NCBI RefSeq assembly: GCF_046546515.1
Contig: NZ_JBKHKJ010000001.1
Location: 313,575-377,574, forward strand
DNA: 64,000 nt
Reading direction: 5' to 3'
Source: Parasediminibacterium sp046546515
Lineage (GTDB): Bacteria; Bacteroidota; Bacteroidia; Chitinophagales; Chitinophagaceae
The number at the start of each line of letters is the position of its first letter. Position 1 is the first letter of the stretch. Made by a program: the position numbers and the translations under genes. Below are positions 35,152 through 44,442 of the stretch, piece after piece. The notes below the pieces were generated by a model, which was not told the origin of the DNA, ran no database searches, and worked only from the letters and a program-made list of their open reading frames with translations.

Positions 35152-36417
35152 ATGGCAACTAAAAAAAAGGTTATTGTAGTGGGCGGGGGTTTTGCAGGCA
35201 TACAGCTAGTAAGGAACTTAGACGAGGATTTGTTTGATGTATTGCTGATAGACAAGCTAAACCACCACCAGTTCCAGCCATTGTTTTACCAAGTAGCCAC
35301 CTCGCAAATAGAACCTTCCAGTATTTCCTTTCCCCTCCGCAATATTTTCAATAATAAAAAGAACGTACAGATAAGGCTTACCGAAGTAGTAAGTGTAGAT
35401 TCTATAAATAATAGCATTACTACTTCCATTGGAGATTTCCATTATGATTACCTTGTTTTGGCCATGGGCTGCAAAACGAATTTTTTTGGCAATGCCAATA
35501 TTGCCAGCAATGCATTTACGCTAAAAACCACTTACGAATCCATTACCGTCCGCAACCATATTTTGCAAATATTCGAGCGTATTATTTCTGCCAATGAGGA
35601 GGAAAAAGAAGCATTGCTCAATTTAGTAATTGTGGGTGCAGGCCCTACTGGTGTGGAGCTTTGTGGCTCTTTTGCAGAAATAAAAAAGAATATATTACCG
35701 AAAGATTACCCCGGCATTGATTTTTCTACCTTTAAAATTACCCTTGTAGAAGGCAGCAAAAACACGCTGAACAATATGAGCGATGTAGCCAAAGCGGCAT
35801 CAAGGGCATATTTGACCAAAATGGGCGTGCATATCCTTACAGAAACGGTGGTGAAAGACTACAACGGCCATGTACTGGAACTGAAAAACGGCAATACCAT
35901 CAAGACCAAAACGGTTATATGGGCAGCAGGCGTTACGCCTAATACGATAGCAGGTTTACCCGCCATTGTTTACGCACCCAACAACCGTTGCAAGGTTGAC
36001 AGGCTAAACAAATTAATTGGCAGCGAGAACATTTTTGCCATTGGCGATATTGCCCTGATGGAAACGCCCAAATACCCCAAGGGCCACCCTCAATTGGCAA
36101 ACGTGGCTATTAACCAAGCAAAGAACCTTGCAAAAAACCTTGCCAAGATAAACACTGGCAAAACCACCAAGGAATTTGAATACCGTGATTTAGGCTCCAT
36201 GGCTACCATTGGCACCAACAAAGCCGTGGTTGACTTGCCGTTCGTGCAGTTTAAAGGCTATTTTGCTTGGTTGATATGGATGTTCCTACATTTGATGCTG
36301 ATACTAAGCGTAAAAAACAAGCTGATTATTTTCATAAACTGGGCTTGGGCATACATAACTAAGGATTCATCGTTGCGGTTGATTTTGGTGGATGGGAAGA
36401 AGAAAGCAGTGGCATAA
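35152..36417 (+). CDS. Type II NADH dehydrogenase (NDH-2)
   Basis: Membrane-associated, non-proton-pumping NADH:quinone oxidoreductase, 421 residues. FAD-binding GGGFAGIQLVRNL (about 11-23), the loop KLNHHQFQPLFYQVATSQIEPSSI, NAD-binding IVGAGPTGVELCGSF (about 163-177), FAD ribityl motif ENIFAIGDIA, then a C-terminal amphipathic or hydrophobic membrane region (GYFAWLIWMFLHLMLILSVKN). Feeds electrons from NADH to menaquinone. 35 bp downstream, in the same direction, is the cytochrome b gene, so they may share a transcript. Confidence 0.92.
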   Translation: MATKKKVIVVGGGFAGIQLVRNLDEDLFDVLLIDKLNHHQFQPLFYQVATSQIEPSSISFPLRNIFNNKKNVQIRLTEVVSVDSINNSITTSIGDFHYDYLVLAMGCKTNFFGNANIASNAFTLKTTYESITVRNHILQIFERIISANEEEKEALLNLVIVGAGPTGVELCGSFAEIKKNILPKDYPGIDFSTFKITLVEGSKNTLNNMSDVAKAASRAYLTKMGVHILTETVVKDYNGHVLELKNGNTIKTKTVIWAAGVTPNTIAGLPAIVYAPNNRCKVDRLNKLIGSENIFAIGDIALMETPKYPKGHPQLANVAINQAKNLAKNLAKINTGKTTKEFEYRDLGSMATIGTNKAVVDLPFVQFKGYFAWLIWMFLHLMLILSVKNKLIIFINWAWAYITKDSSLRLILVDGKKKAVA

Positions 36418-36452
36418 TCCAAATTTATATAACTTGCTGAAAAACGAAAATA

Positions 36453-37109
36453 ATGCCTAAGAAAATAATCTTCAAGCACCTCTTGGCCATCCGGTGGATG
36501 CACTGGATTAATTTTCCCGTGCTCACCATTATGATATGGAGCGGGATGTTGATTTATTGGGCAAACGATGTGTATGAAGTAAAAATTGGCAACAAGCAGT
36601 TGCTCATGTTTTTCCCAAATGGATTTTACAAATTTTTTAATATCCCCCACCGGCTAGCCGAGGGCATGGCTTACCATTTTGTGTTCATGTGGTTGTTTTT
36701 TATTAATGGGCTGCTATATGTGCTGTACACTATTTTTTCTGGCGAGTGGCGGTATCTGTTGCCTAATAGGCATAGTTTTAAGGAAAGCATACAAGTAGTA
36801 CTATACGATTTTCACCTGAGCAAGGTAAAACCACCCCAGGCTAAATACAATGCTGCACAACGTATTGCTTATTCCATGATTATCGTGATGGGGTTTGGCA
36901 GCATCCTTACGGGATTGGCTATTTACAAGCCTGTGCAGCTAAGCTGGGTTACGGCAGTTTGTGGGGGTTATGCGGCTGCAAGGGTGGAGCATTTTGTATT
37001 AACGGTGGGCTATGTGCTTTTTTTCTTTATACATATTGTGCAAGTGATACTGGCCGGGTGGAACAATTTCAGGGCTATGGTAGCCGGTTTTGAAATAGTT
37101 GAAAAATGA
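36453..37109 (+). CDS. Cytochrome b561/thiosulfate-reductase-type b subunit
   Basis: 218 residues, about four transmembrane helices with well-placed histidines for b-type haems: IRWMHWINFPVLTIMIWSGM, RLAEGMAYHFVFMWLFFING, AYSMIIVMGFGSILTGLAIY and RVEHFVLTVGYVLFFFIHIVQVILAG. Such subunits pass electrons between quinones and a periplasmic molybdoenzyme. The next gene is a molybdopterin oxidoreductase, so the pair resembles an MsrPQ-like or sulfite-oxidase-like system. A 349-bp spacer with a MITE-like element lies between them. Confidence 0.82.
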   Translation: MPKKIIFKHLLAIRWMHWINFPVLTIMIWSGMLIYWANDVYEVKIGNKQLLMFFPNGFYKFFNIPHRLAEGMAYHFVFMWLFFINGLLYVLYTIFSGEWRYLLPNRHSFKESIQVVLYDFHLSKVKPPQAKYNAAQRIAYSMIIVMGFGSILTGLAIYKPVQLSWVTAVCGGYAAARVEHFVLTVGYVLFFFIHIVQVILAGWNNFRAMVAGFEIVEK

Positions 37110-37163
37110 TTTTTTGCCATAGGCAGAAAGTAATGTTGTAGAAATAGGCTTCCCATTATGGGT

Positions 37164-37392
37164 GCATTTCAAAACTTCGCTTTTTTTTATTTAGAAGGCT
37201 CTTCAATAAGTGATTTTGAAAGACCCACCCCCTAACCCCCTTCGAGGAGGGGAACGCGAAGAACTAAGCGAAGAACAGGGCGGTAATCTTAAAGGGTTAA
37301 GGGTTAGGTGGCAAAACGTTCCCCTCCTCGGAGGGGTTAGGGGATGGCTTTAGCTATTTAAGGGTAATGCAATCAGCGAAGTTTTGAAATGC
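37164..37392. mobile_element. 229-bp inverted-repeat element (family H)
   Basis: Perfect 18-bp terminal inverted repeats: GCATTTCAAAACTTCGCT at 37164-37181 and AGCGAAGTTTTGAAATGC at 37375-37392. Inside, a second inverted repeat (CCCCTAACCCCCTTCGAGGA near 37212 and TCCTCGGAGGGGTTAGGGG near 37325) has arms of nearly 30 bp around a 60-bp loop. No ORF. It separates the cytochrome b gene from the molybdoenzyme gene. Confidence 0.7.
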
Positions 37393-37458
37393 CTTTTCTT
37401 CTTTGTGCCCCTTTGAGTTTTAGTGCCTTTGTGGCTATTTTAAATATAAAATTAAACC

Positions 37459-38217
37459 ATGAAAGAAATAATTGTTGATGATAAAAATGCAAGGCAGTAT
37501 AAACGTAGGTCGTTGATTGCCTTTGTAGTGTTTTTTGTAATGATTGGCGTGGCTTATGCTAGTTGGGCATGGCTTCAGCACCAGCCAAATGTGGATGGCG
37601 CAAAAGCCCCGCTGCGCAAGGGTTTGGAAGTGAATGAAAGCCTGTTTAGCAAATTATTTAGCAAAGACAAGTTGGCAAAGGAATACCCAGTATCCGCTGC
37701 TTCTAAAACGCCCCGTGTAAACGGCGACCTAGGCTTGGCGGACAGTACTTTTGATGCTGCCAAATGGAAATTGCATGTCATTAAAAGCAAAGGCGATACG
37801 CTGCTGATTACCCTAGACGAACTAAAGAAACTGCCCAAACAGGATATTATTTTTGATTTTAAATGTATAGAAGGCTGGAACCAAGTAACCCACTGGGGCG
37901 GCGTTCGGTTTAGCGATTTCATGAAAAAATACCAGCTTGCCCCAGAGCAGGCCATGCAGTATGTAGGAATGGTAACCCCCGATAGCAAATATTATGTGGG
38001 CATAGACATGAAGAGTATGCTACAGCCCCAAACCATCCTCAGTTACGAAATGAATGGGGCTTCGCTGCCCATGAACCAAGGCTATCCGCTTCGGTTGATT
38101 ATCCCTGTGAAATATGGCGTGAAGCATATAAAACGGATAGGCACTATTTCTTTTGCCAATACAAAGCCAAGGGATTACTGGGCAGAGAAAGGGTATGATT
38201 ATTATACGGGGCATTAG
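37459..38217 (+). CDS. Membrane-anchored molybdopterin-dependent oxidoreductase
   Basis: 252 residues. An N-terminal transmembrane anchor (about 18-40, LIAFVVFFVMIGVAYASWAWL), then an oxidoreductase molybdopterin-binding domain (about 100-250). FDFKCIEGWNQVTHWGGVRFSDFM has the conserved cysteine (C136) that ligates molybdenum in sulfite oxidase and MsrP. GYPLRLIIPVKYGVKHIKRIG and the final DYWAEKGYDYYTGH are typical. There is no Tat signal, unlike classical MsrP, so export or anchoring must differ. Substrate unknown; a sulfoxide or sulfite role is the family expectation. Confidence 0.85.
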   Translation: MKEIIVDDKNARQYKRRSLIAFVVFFVMIGVAYASWAWLQHQPNVDGAKAPLRKGLEVNESLFSKLFSKDKLAKEYPVSAASKTPRVNGDLGLADSTFDAAKWKLHVIKSKGDTLLITLDELKKLPKQDIIFDFKCIEGWNQVTHWGGVRFSDFMKKYQLAPEQAMQYVGMVTPDSKYYVGIDMKSMLQPQTILSYEMNGASLPMNQGYPLRLIIPVKYGVKHIKRIGTISFANTKPRDYWAEKGYDYYTGH

Positions 38218-38283
38218 GGGTTATATTTTGTTTATTCCCTAATGTTTTTATTAACTTTGGTTTAATCGTGTAAATAAAAAGTA

Positions 38284-38433
38284 ATGGGAACAAGTAATAT
38301 AAAAATTTATGACTTCGCTAGGGCTCAATTGAAACTTAGCGAAAGTGATGCAAGGAAATTTATAGAAACAATGGAAGATGTTGTGGCAGCAAAAACAAAA
38401 GCAGCAACAAGCTGCTACAAAAAAATAAACTGA
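38284..38433 (+). CDS. 49-residue protein upstream of the toxin-antitoxin pair
   Basis: MGTSNIKIYDFARAQLKLSE, then a helical tail SDARKFIETMEDVVAAKTKAA. The ATG at 38284 and TGA at 38431 leave a 15-bp gap to the antitoxin gene, so it is likely to be in the same transcript. It resembles the N-terminal helical part of small antitoxin-linked proteins. Function unknown; could be a third component of the module. Confidence 0.55.
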   Translation: MGTSNIKIYDFARAQLKLSESDARKFIETMEDVVAAKTKAATSCYKKIN

Positions 38434-38448
38434 TAAATTGATTCATGT

Positions 38449-38676
38449 ATGGAAAGGATAGTAATTGAGGTGGATGATAACCTTGCAAAAGCATGGCAGC
38501 AATCTACAGATACCAAAAGGAAAGCTTTTGGCAATAAAATAAATATGGCACTTGCAAAAGAGTTTATTGGCGATTCTACACAGGAATACTTGGCTTTTTT
38601 GAAGCAATTGAGATTGGAAATGAAACAGAAAGGATTAACCCAAGCAGAATTAGACAAGATACTGAACGATGAATAA
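38449..38676 (+). CDS. Antitoxin of a PIN-type toxin-antitoxin module
   Basis: 75 residues, charged and helical: MERIVIEVDDNLAKAWQQST, with a C-terminal QKGLTQAELDKILNDE that would wrap the toxin. The VEVDD-type beta strand followed by a helix suggests a ribbon-helix-helix DNA-binding N-domain. The stop codon overlaps the toxin start by 8 bp (ATGAATAA), typical of translational coupling. Probably represses its own promoter; inferred from the family. Confidence 0.72.
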   Translation: MERIVIEVDDNLAKAWQQSTDTKRKAFGNKINMALAKEFIGDSTQEYLAFLKQLRLEMKQKGLTQAELDKILNDE

Positions 38677-39079
38677 AAGATTTGTTGTTGTGGACACCAA
38701 TTGTTTCATTAGTGCTAACCTTTTTGAGAATTCAAACACAGCGCTGGCATTTGATAAAGCCTTAAGAATAGGTAGGATTGCACTTTCTGCTAGCATCTTA
38801 GCAGAATATACGGAAGTACTTTACAGGAAGAAACTGGATAAATACCTTACAGAAACTAAAAGGAAAGCAGCGTTGAGGTTACTAGTTAAAAATGCTGTTA
38901 TTTTCAATATAACTGAAACAATTAATGATTGCCGGGATCCAAAGGACAATATGTTTTTAGAATTGGCTGTTGCATGTGATGCCGCTTGCATCATAACTGG
39001 GGATAATGACTTGCTTGTTTTAAACCCATTTCGTGGCATTCCTGTGATTAATGCCGATGATTTTCTCAAAAAATCCTAA
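38669..39079 (+). CDS. PIN-domain ribonuclease toxin
   Basis: 136 residues, a single PIN domain of the putative toxin family. Acidic active-site candidates: D9 in VVVDTNCFISA, E46 in ILAEYTEVLY, D93 in CRDPKDNMFLELA, and D112/D114 in ITGDNDLLVL. All are present, so the toxin is probably active. PIN toxins cleave RNA (often tRNA or rRNA) with divalent metal. It ends 105 bp before the convergent histidine kinase gene. Confidence 0.85.
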   Translation: MNKRFVVVDTNCFISANLFENSNTALAFDKALRIGRIALSASILAEYTEVLYRKKLDKYLTETKRKAALRLLVKNAVIFNITETINDCRDPKDNMFLELAVACDAACIITGDNDLLVLNPFRGIPVINADDFLKKS

Positions 39080-39184
39080 TAGCTACACGCTGGGCCAGAT
39101 GTTAGCGAAGCGCACCCCGCCCCACATATCAATGAAATTTCCCAATTCTTTTTATTACTAACTACCACACATCAATAGCACATT

Positions 39185-42100
39185 TTAAAACTCAATCGTA
39201 ATTTCTGTACCCTTGTTTACCTCGCTTTGCATGGCAATGGTGCCGCCTAGCTTTTCTACCTGTGTTTTTACCATATACAGCCCCATGCCCCTGCCTTCGG
39301 TATGCGAATGGAAGCGTTTGTATAGGCCAAAAACATGCTGGCCTTGTTTTTCCATGTCTATGCCTAGCCCATTGTCTTTAAAGGTTAGGCTTGTTTTGTT
39401 GCCAATTTTATTGCTGGTGATGGCTATTACCAGCCCAGTATTGGGCTGCCTGTATTTAATACTATTAGATATAAGGTTGAAAAAAATACTGTGCAGGTAA
39501 CTTTTTATTGTTTCAATGGCATCAACCTTGGCAAAATCACCTATTACCCTTATTTCTTCTTTTTCTATAATACTGCCAATACTAAAAATTACCTCTTCCA
39601 ATAACCTTTTAAATACTACGGGTTCTTTTGCCTCAAATGCATCTCCCCTTACTTGAAGTACAAGGTTTAAATCTTTAATTACTTCGTCAAGTTTTTCTGC
39701 TGATTCTGCCAAGAACCCCCTCATTTTCGTTTCTTTTTCTGGAGCCATCTGGTTAGATAACAAGGCATTGGTAATGCCAATGATATTAGATACGGGTGAG
39801 CGGAGGTTGTGCGAAACAATATATGAAAACTGTTCTAGGTCTTTATTGCGGCTAATGATGTCTTTGATTGTTTTTTCCTGTATTAGTGCTGCATTTTTTC
39901 GTTCGGTAATATCCCGTGTAAAGGCACAGTTAAACTCCTTGTCGCCATGTTTAATGTAATTGGCCCTTATTTCCACTGGTATCAGCCTGCCGTCTTTTGT
40001 TTGCTGCATTATTTCAAAAAAAAGCGAACCTTCGTTCTTAAGCTCCTCAAAATGTGCTTGCCATTGTACAATATCATAGTTGGGTACTATATCAGGGACA
40101 GTAAGTTGTAGCATTTCCTCTTTTGTATAGCCCAGCATAGCACAAGCCGCTTCATTTGCATTAAAAATAGTTGCCTCTGGTGTCATCCAAAAAACACCAT
40201 CACCTGTATTATCTAATGCAAATTGGGTGAGCAGCATGGTTTCTTCGGCTAGCTTCCGTTCTGTTATGTCCTGCACAATGCCATAGAGGCGGATAGGGTT
40301 GCCATTGTTGTCAAAATCGAAACGGTATTCTGTGGTACAGTATCTTATACCGCCATCTTTCCCAAAAAAGCGGAAATCAAAAGTTGAACCTTGCAGGGTA
40401 ACAAAAGATTTTTCCACATTAGCGGTTGCAAAAGCCACATCATCGGGGTGTATGATGGAGTAAAACAATGTTATCGACCCTTTCAATTTATTGTCAAGCC
40501 CAAACATATTGTACATCCCTTCAGACCAAATATGCTTATGGCTGATCATGTCTATCTCCCAACTGCCCATAAGGGCAATGGCTTGCGCCATCCTTAAACC
40601 CGCCTCGCTTTGAAAAAGGTTTTCTTCCGCTAGCTTTCTTTCCGAAATATCTTGGTGCGACACTACCACAAGCGACTCTTCGCTGTCAAACTTAATTACC
40701 CTCATGCCAAACCAACGTTTCATGTCGGGGGAATGGCAGGGGTATTCCAGATAGAAAGCGGGGCTTTTATCTGCCAATACATCCTTCATCCCTTCCATTA
40801 CTTCGGCAGCTATTGTATCTCCAGATTGGGCAGCATTGAAGCATACTTTAAAATAATTGCTGCCTTCGCCTGTTTCTATCTGTGTGCCGCCATTGTCTAA
40901 TGCAAAGTTTTTCCAAGTTTCGTTTACAGTTAATATTTTCCCTGTGTTATCAACCAAGGCAATATGCGAACTGAGCGAATTGAGAACACCCCGGTTAAAG
41001 GACTCGCTCTTTTTAAGCAAATTATCTCTTTTTTTCCTATCCGTAATATCGTGTGAATGGCAAGCAGCCCCAACTATGCTATCCCCTACACGGATAGGGT
41101 AAAACGAAATTTCAGCCCAAGCCTCAACCGGCAGGGCAGTATATTCAATAGCATTGAAGTTTTCCCCGGCAAAAGCACGGTCATAATATTTTGTAAACTT
41201 GGCCAGCTGTTCCTTTACTATTTTTTTTGGAAGCTCAGCACAGGTTTCTTCAATGGGGATGCCCGAATTTAGGCTTATCATTTCGCTAAACCGATCATTA
41301 CAAGTAATCAGGTTAAAATTTCTGTCCACACTCCACATTAAATCGTTGGTATTGTTGATTAATGCGTACAAATTATTACGGTCAAATTCATGTTTTTCCT
41401 CGGCTATTTTTTTATCGGATATATCCCTGAAATTGGCAACCAGCGCATTTACGCTTGGGTCCAGCAGCATGTTGGTAATGGTTACGTCGTACCAAACCCA
41501 ATTGCCATTATTGTGCAGCAGCCGCTGTTGGTTATTGGTAGATGCACCCGGGTTTTGCAAAATATTGTCCCTTTTTTGCAAATACGCTACAATATCATCA
41601 GGATGGATAAAATTGGCGGTTAAGGCTTTAGGGAAATCTTCCAACGTATAACCAAATACTTTTTTAATGGAAGGTCTTATATATAGTATTTCCCCAGCTG
41701 GCGAGGAGAGGGTAATCATGTCGGTTGTATTTTCGATCAATGCACGGAAATGCTTTTCATTTTGTATGGTAATGTCCAGGAATCTTTTCCGTTCTTTTTC
41801 CGCCAGCTTTTTTTCCATTGCGTTCAGCACGCTGGTGGACAACCGCTGCAACTTTCCTTTCAAAATATAGTCATAAGCTCCTTTTTTCATTACAGATACA
41901 GCAAACTCTTCTGACATGGCTCCCGTTATAAGGATAAAAGGGGTTTTCTCACTTCGTTGTTGTACTATTTCGAGTGCTTCAACAGAATCGAAATGGGGCA
42001 GGTTGTGATCAGATAAAATAATGTCGGGCAAGAAATTGCTCAGGGCATTTTCAAAATCTGCTTTATTAGCAACTACTCGTTTTTCAAACAGTATCCCTCC

Positions 42101-42190
42101 TTGCCTCAAAGATCGATCTACCAATTCGGCATCGAAAGGGGTATCTTCCAGGTGGAGTATTTTTATGGCAAGCGTATGTATGTTTTTCAT
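39185..42190 (-). CDS. Hybrid sensor histidine kinase with N-terminal receiver and multiple PAS domains
   Basis: 1001 residues, no transmembrane segment, so cytoplasmic. A receiver domain (about 8-130; LHLEDTPFD, phospho-acceptor D61 in ILSDHNLP, K in ILKGKLQ) is followed by about five PAS/PAC modules (DITERK or DISDKK ends near 260, 385, 515, 645, 765), a HisKA-type dimerisation domain with SYIVSHNLRSPVSNIIG, and a HATPase_c domain (NLISNSIKYRQPN, DNGLGIDMEK, GRGMGLYMVKTQ). The start overlaps the stop of the upstream response regulator (ATGA at 42187-42190), suggesting coupled translation and a phosphorelay with it. Confidence 0.9.
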   Translation of the reverse strand: MKNIHTLAIKILHLEDTPFDAELVDRSLRQGGILFEKRVVANKADFENALSNFLPDIILSDHNLPHFDSVEALEIVQQRSEKTPFILITGAMSEEFAVSVMKKGAYDYILKGKLQRLSTSVLNAMEKKLAEKERKRFLDITIQNEKHFRALIENTTDMITLSSPAGEILYIRPSIKKVFGYTLEDFPKALTANFIHPDDIVAYLQKRDNILQNPGASTNNQQRLLHNNGNWVWYDVTITNMLLDPSVNALVANFRDISDKKIAEEKHEFDRNNLYALINNTNDLMWSVDRNFNLITCNDRFSEMISLNSGIPIEETCAELPKKIVKEQLAKFTKYYDRAFAGENFNAIEYTALPVEAWAEISFYPIRVGDSIVGAACHSHDITDRKKRDNLLKKSESFNRGVLNSLSSHIALVDNTGKILTVNETWKNFALDNGGTQIETGEGSNYFKVCFNAAQSGDTIAAEVMEGMKDVLADKSPAFYLEYPCHSPDMKRWFGMRVIKFDSEESLVVVSHQDISERKLAEENLFQSEAGLRMAQAIALMGSWEIDMISHKHIWSEGMYNMFGLDNKLKGSITLFYSIIHPDDVAFATANVEKSFVTLQGSTFDFRFFGKDGGIRYCTTEYRFDFDNNGNPIRLYGIVQDITERKLAEETMLLTQFALDNTGDGVFWMTPEATIFNANEAACAMLGYTKEEMLQLTVPDIVPNYDIVQWQAHFEELKNEGSLFFEIMQQTKDGRLIPVEIRANYIKHGDKEFNCAFTRDITERKNAALIQEKTIKDIISRNKDLEQFSYIVSHNLRSPVSNIIGITNALLSNQMAPEKETKMRGFLAESAEKLDEVIKDLNLVLQVRGDAFEAKEPVVFKRLLEEVIFSIGSIIEKEEIRVIGDFAKVDAIETIKSYLHSIFFNLISNSIKYRQPNTGLVIAITSNKIGNKTSLTFKDNGLGIDMEKQGQHVFGLYKRFHSHTEGRGMGLYMVKTQVEKLGGTIAMQSEVNKGTEITIEF

Positions 42191-42633
42191 TTAATAGGGT
42201 ATTGATTGTGCAGCAGCCAGTATAGGCCCACTTCGGAAACCGCTTTCATAAACCCATCGAAGTCAACAGGCTTTACTATGTAGCTATTTGCGCCCAACTC
42301 ATACGATTTTTCTATATCTGGGTTTTCTTTGGAAGAGGTAAGTACTACCACAGGTATATTTTTGGTGAGCGGGTCTGATTTTATTACTTTAAGTACTTCT
42401 AACCCATCTACTTTGGGCATTTTTAAATCAAGCAGTATTACTTTGGGTTTGTGGCTTATGTCCCGTCCTTCAAACTCACCTTTGCCAAACAAGAAATCAA
42501 TAGCGCTGGCACCGTCTTTCAGGTGTATGAGCGTATTGAGAATTTTGTTTTTCGATAAAGCCCGCTTGGTTAGTTCGGCATCGTTCATGTTGTCTTCTAC
42601 CAATAGTATTTCTACTTCTGTACTCGTATTCAT
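42187..42633 (-). CDS. Single-domain response regulator (Rcp1-like)
   Basis: 148 residues, only a receiver domain: acidic pocket LLVEDNMNDAE, phospho-acceptor D69 in ILLDLKMP, a T/S in VVVLTSS and K in YIVKPVDF. There is no output domain, so it acts as a phosphate shuttle as in the Rcp1 family, often next to multi-PAS kinases. It overlaps the start of the downstream hybrid kinase by 4 bp and lies 103 bp after the second kinase. Confidence 0.92.
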   Translation of the reverse strand: MNTSTEVEILLVEDNMNDAELTKRALSKNKILNTLIHLKDGASAIDFLFGKGEFEGRDISHKPKVILLDLKMPKVDGLEVLKVIKSDPLTKNIPVVVLTSSKENPDIEKSYELGANSYIVKPVDFDGFMKAVSEVGLYWLLHNQYPIK

Positions 42634-42681
42634 GGCAAGTGTTTAAGCTAAAATGATTGGGGGCAAAAGGTCTTCGTTTTG

Positions 42682-42712
42682 CCCCTCTCCTTTGGAGAGG
42701 GGTTGGGGTGAG
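42682..42712. repeat. REP-like GC hairpin between kinase and regulator genes
   Basis: CCCCTCTCC and GGAGAGGGG arms with a TTT loop, then TTGGGGTGAGG. Same family as 8898-8929. Confidence 0.7.
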
Positions 42713-42736
42713 GTCTCGCTTTCGGCAAAAAACCTT

Positions 42737-44356
42737 TTATATACCTTCACTATCTGGCAAGCTAAAAAAGAAGGTAGCCCCTTCGCCCACTTTTCCGGTT
42801 GCCCATATTTTGCCTTCGTGTTTTTGTATAACCCGCTGCACAATTGCTAGGCCAACCCCTGTTCCTGCAAATTCTTCTGTGGAATGCAACCGCTGGAACA
42901 CGCCAAACAATTTATTAGCATACTTCATATCAAACCCCACGCCATTATCCTTCACTGCATAAACTATTTGCCCGTTATCTTTTTTGGAGGTAATTTCAAT
43001 GATGGGTTGTTCTTTTTTTGAGGAGTATTTAATGGCATTTGAAAGCAGGTTGATCATTACATGCTCTAGTAAAGTGTAATCTGCTTTTACAGGTAGCAGA
43101 TCCTTGAACTGTATGGAGGCATGGTGGGTAATTGTTTGGTCTATTTCAGCAAGGGCAGCTTTCGTTAAGTCATCCATATTAATCATTGCTTTTTTTACTT
43201 CTTTCCTGCCCAACCGAGAAAAAGAAAGCAAATCATCAATGAGTATCCCCATTTTTTTGGCGTTGTGCTGCACTTCTTTCAGCAGCCGCCTACCTTCTGC
43301 CTCAAATAACGGGGCATAGTCTTCTTCAATCATCCGGGCATAGCCGTTCACGGCCCTCAGGGGCGACCGCAAATCGTGCGATACCGAGTAGGAAAAAGAT
43401 TCCAAGTCTTCCGTCCGTTCCTTTACCCGTTTTTCTAAGCTCTCATTTAGTATGCTTATTTCTTCCTCTGCCTGTTTCCTTGCCGTGATGTCAGCCCGGA
43501 TGGCTACATATTGGTAAGGCTTGCCATCCTCATTCAAAAAAGGGACAATGGTGGTATCTACCCAGTAAATAGTGCCATCCTTGGCTTTGTTCTTTAATTC
43601 GCCCCTCCATATTTGCCCTTGCGAGATGGTAGCCCATAAGTTGCTTATGAACTGCTTTGAGTGATAGCCAGAATTGATGATGCGGTGGTCTTTCCCAATC
43701 AATTCGGCAACGGTGTATTTTGAAATATTGCAGAAGTTTTGGTTGGCATGGGTAATAATCCCTTTTTGGTCGGTTATGGCCAGTATGGAAGACTCGTCCA
43801 GTGCATACTTGTAATAAGAAACTTCTTTTAATGTTTTCTCGTATTGAGAAACAAATTCCTTATTGTCAATAATTAATGCTGCTGTCTTTTTTTTCTTTTC
43901 CTCATATAAAAAGGAAAGTTCATTATAAGCCAGTTGCAGCGCAGCTAATTTTTCGCCCCCAGTTAGCTTTTGTGCAGAAATATCTACTGACAAAACAACA
44001 ATACCTTCAGGAATGGGTTTAATGCTAAATGAGTACCATTTTTCAGGCGATTGGGTATAGGGGCTTTCGCATTCCAATTGCTGCGGCACTCTTTCGGTCA
44101 TGCAGGCTTGCATGGCCTTAAACAGCATCGTTTGCGCTATGGCTGGGTATTTTTCTTGTAGGGTATGCCCAAGCAATTCTTTACTCGTCCACTTGCCATT
44201 CTTTACCAATGTGTCGTTTACATACAGGTATTTCCAGTTAAAATCATGGATTTGTACACCTTCTATCAGTAAGTCAAATATGCGCTGGTACATTTCGTTC
44301 CTGTCCGTTTGTGTATTGGTGTACCCACCTAACCCACATTCACGCTCATTGTCCAT
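42737..44356 (-). CDS. PAS-domain sensor histidine kinase
   Basis: 539 residues, cytoplasmic. A first PAS domain (about 20-130), a coiled-coil linker (LQLAYNELSFLYEEKKKKTAA), a second PAS/PAC domain (about 180-295; YQYVAIRADITARKQAEEE), a HisKA domain with FSYSVSHDLRSPLRAVNGYARMI (His near 315), and HATPase_c (NLLSNAIKYSSKKEQP, DNGVGFDMKYANKLF, GTGVGLAIVQRVI). The HisKA subtype is like that of bacteriophytochrome-type kinases. Likely signals to the adjacent response regulator; stimulus unknown. Confidence 0.9.
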   Translation of the reverse strand: MDNERECGLGGYTNTQTDRNEMYQRIFDLLIEGVQIHDFNWKYLYVNDTLVKNGKWTSKELLGHTLQEKYPAIAQTMLFKAMQACMTERVPQQLECESPYTQSPEKWYSFSIKPIPEGIVVLSVDISAQKLTGGEKLAALQLAYNELSFLYEEKKKKTAALIIDNKEFVSQYEKTLKEVSYYKYALDESSILAITDQKGIITHANQNFCNISKYTVAELIGKDHRIINSGYHSKQFISNLWATISQGQIWRGELKNKAKDGTIYWVDTTIVPFLNEDGKPYQYVAIRADITARKQAEEEISILNESLEKRVKERTEDLESFSYSVSHDLRSPLRAVNGYARMIEEDYAPLFEAEGRRLLKEVQHNAKKMGILIDDLLSFSRLGRKEVKKAMINMDDLTKAALAEIDQTITHHASIQFKDLLPVKADYTLLEHVMINLLSNAIKYSSKKEQPIIEITSKKDNGQIVYAVKDNGVGFDMKYANKLFGVFQRLHSTEEFAGTGVGLAIVQRVIQKHEGKIWATGKVGEGATFFFSLPDSEGI

Positions 44357-44442
44357 TCGTAGTTTTTCCTTCCGCTTATTAAGCGTCGTTTCAGTGAAGA
44401 TAGCTTTAATGTGTGTGATAAAGTATAATACTTTTTATGCGG

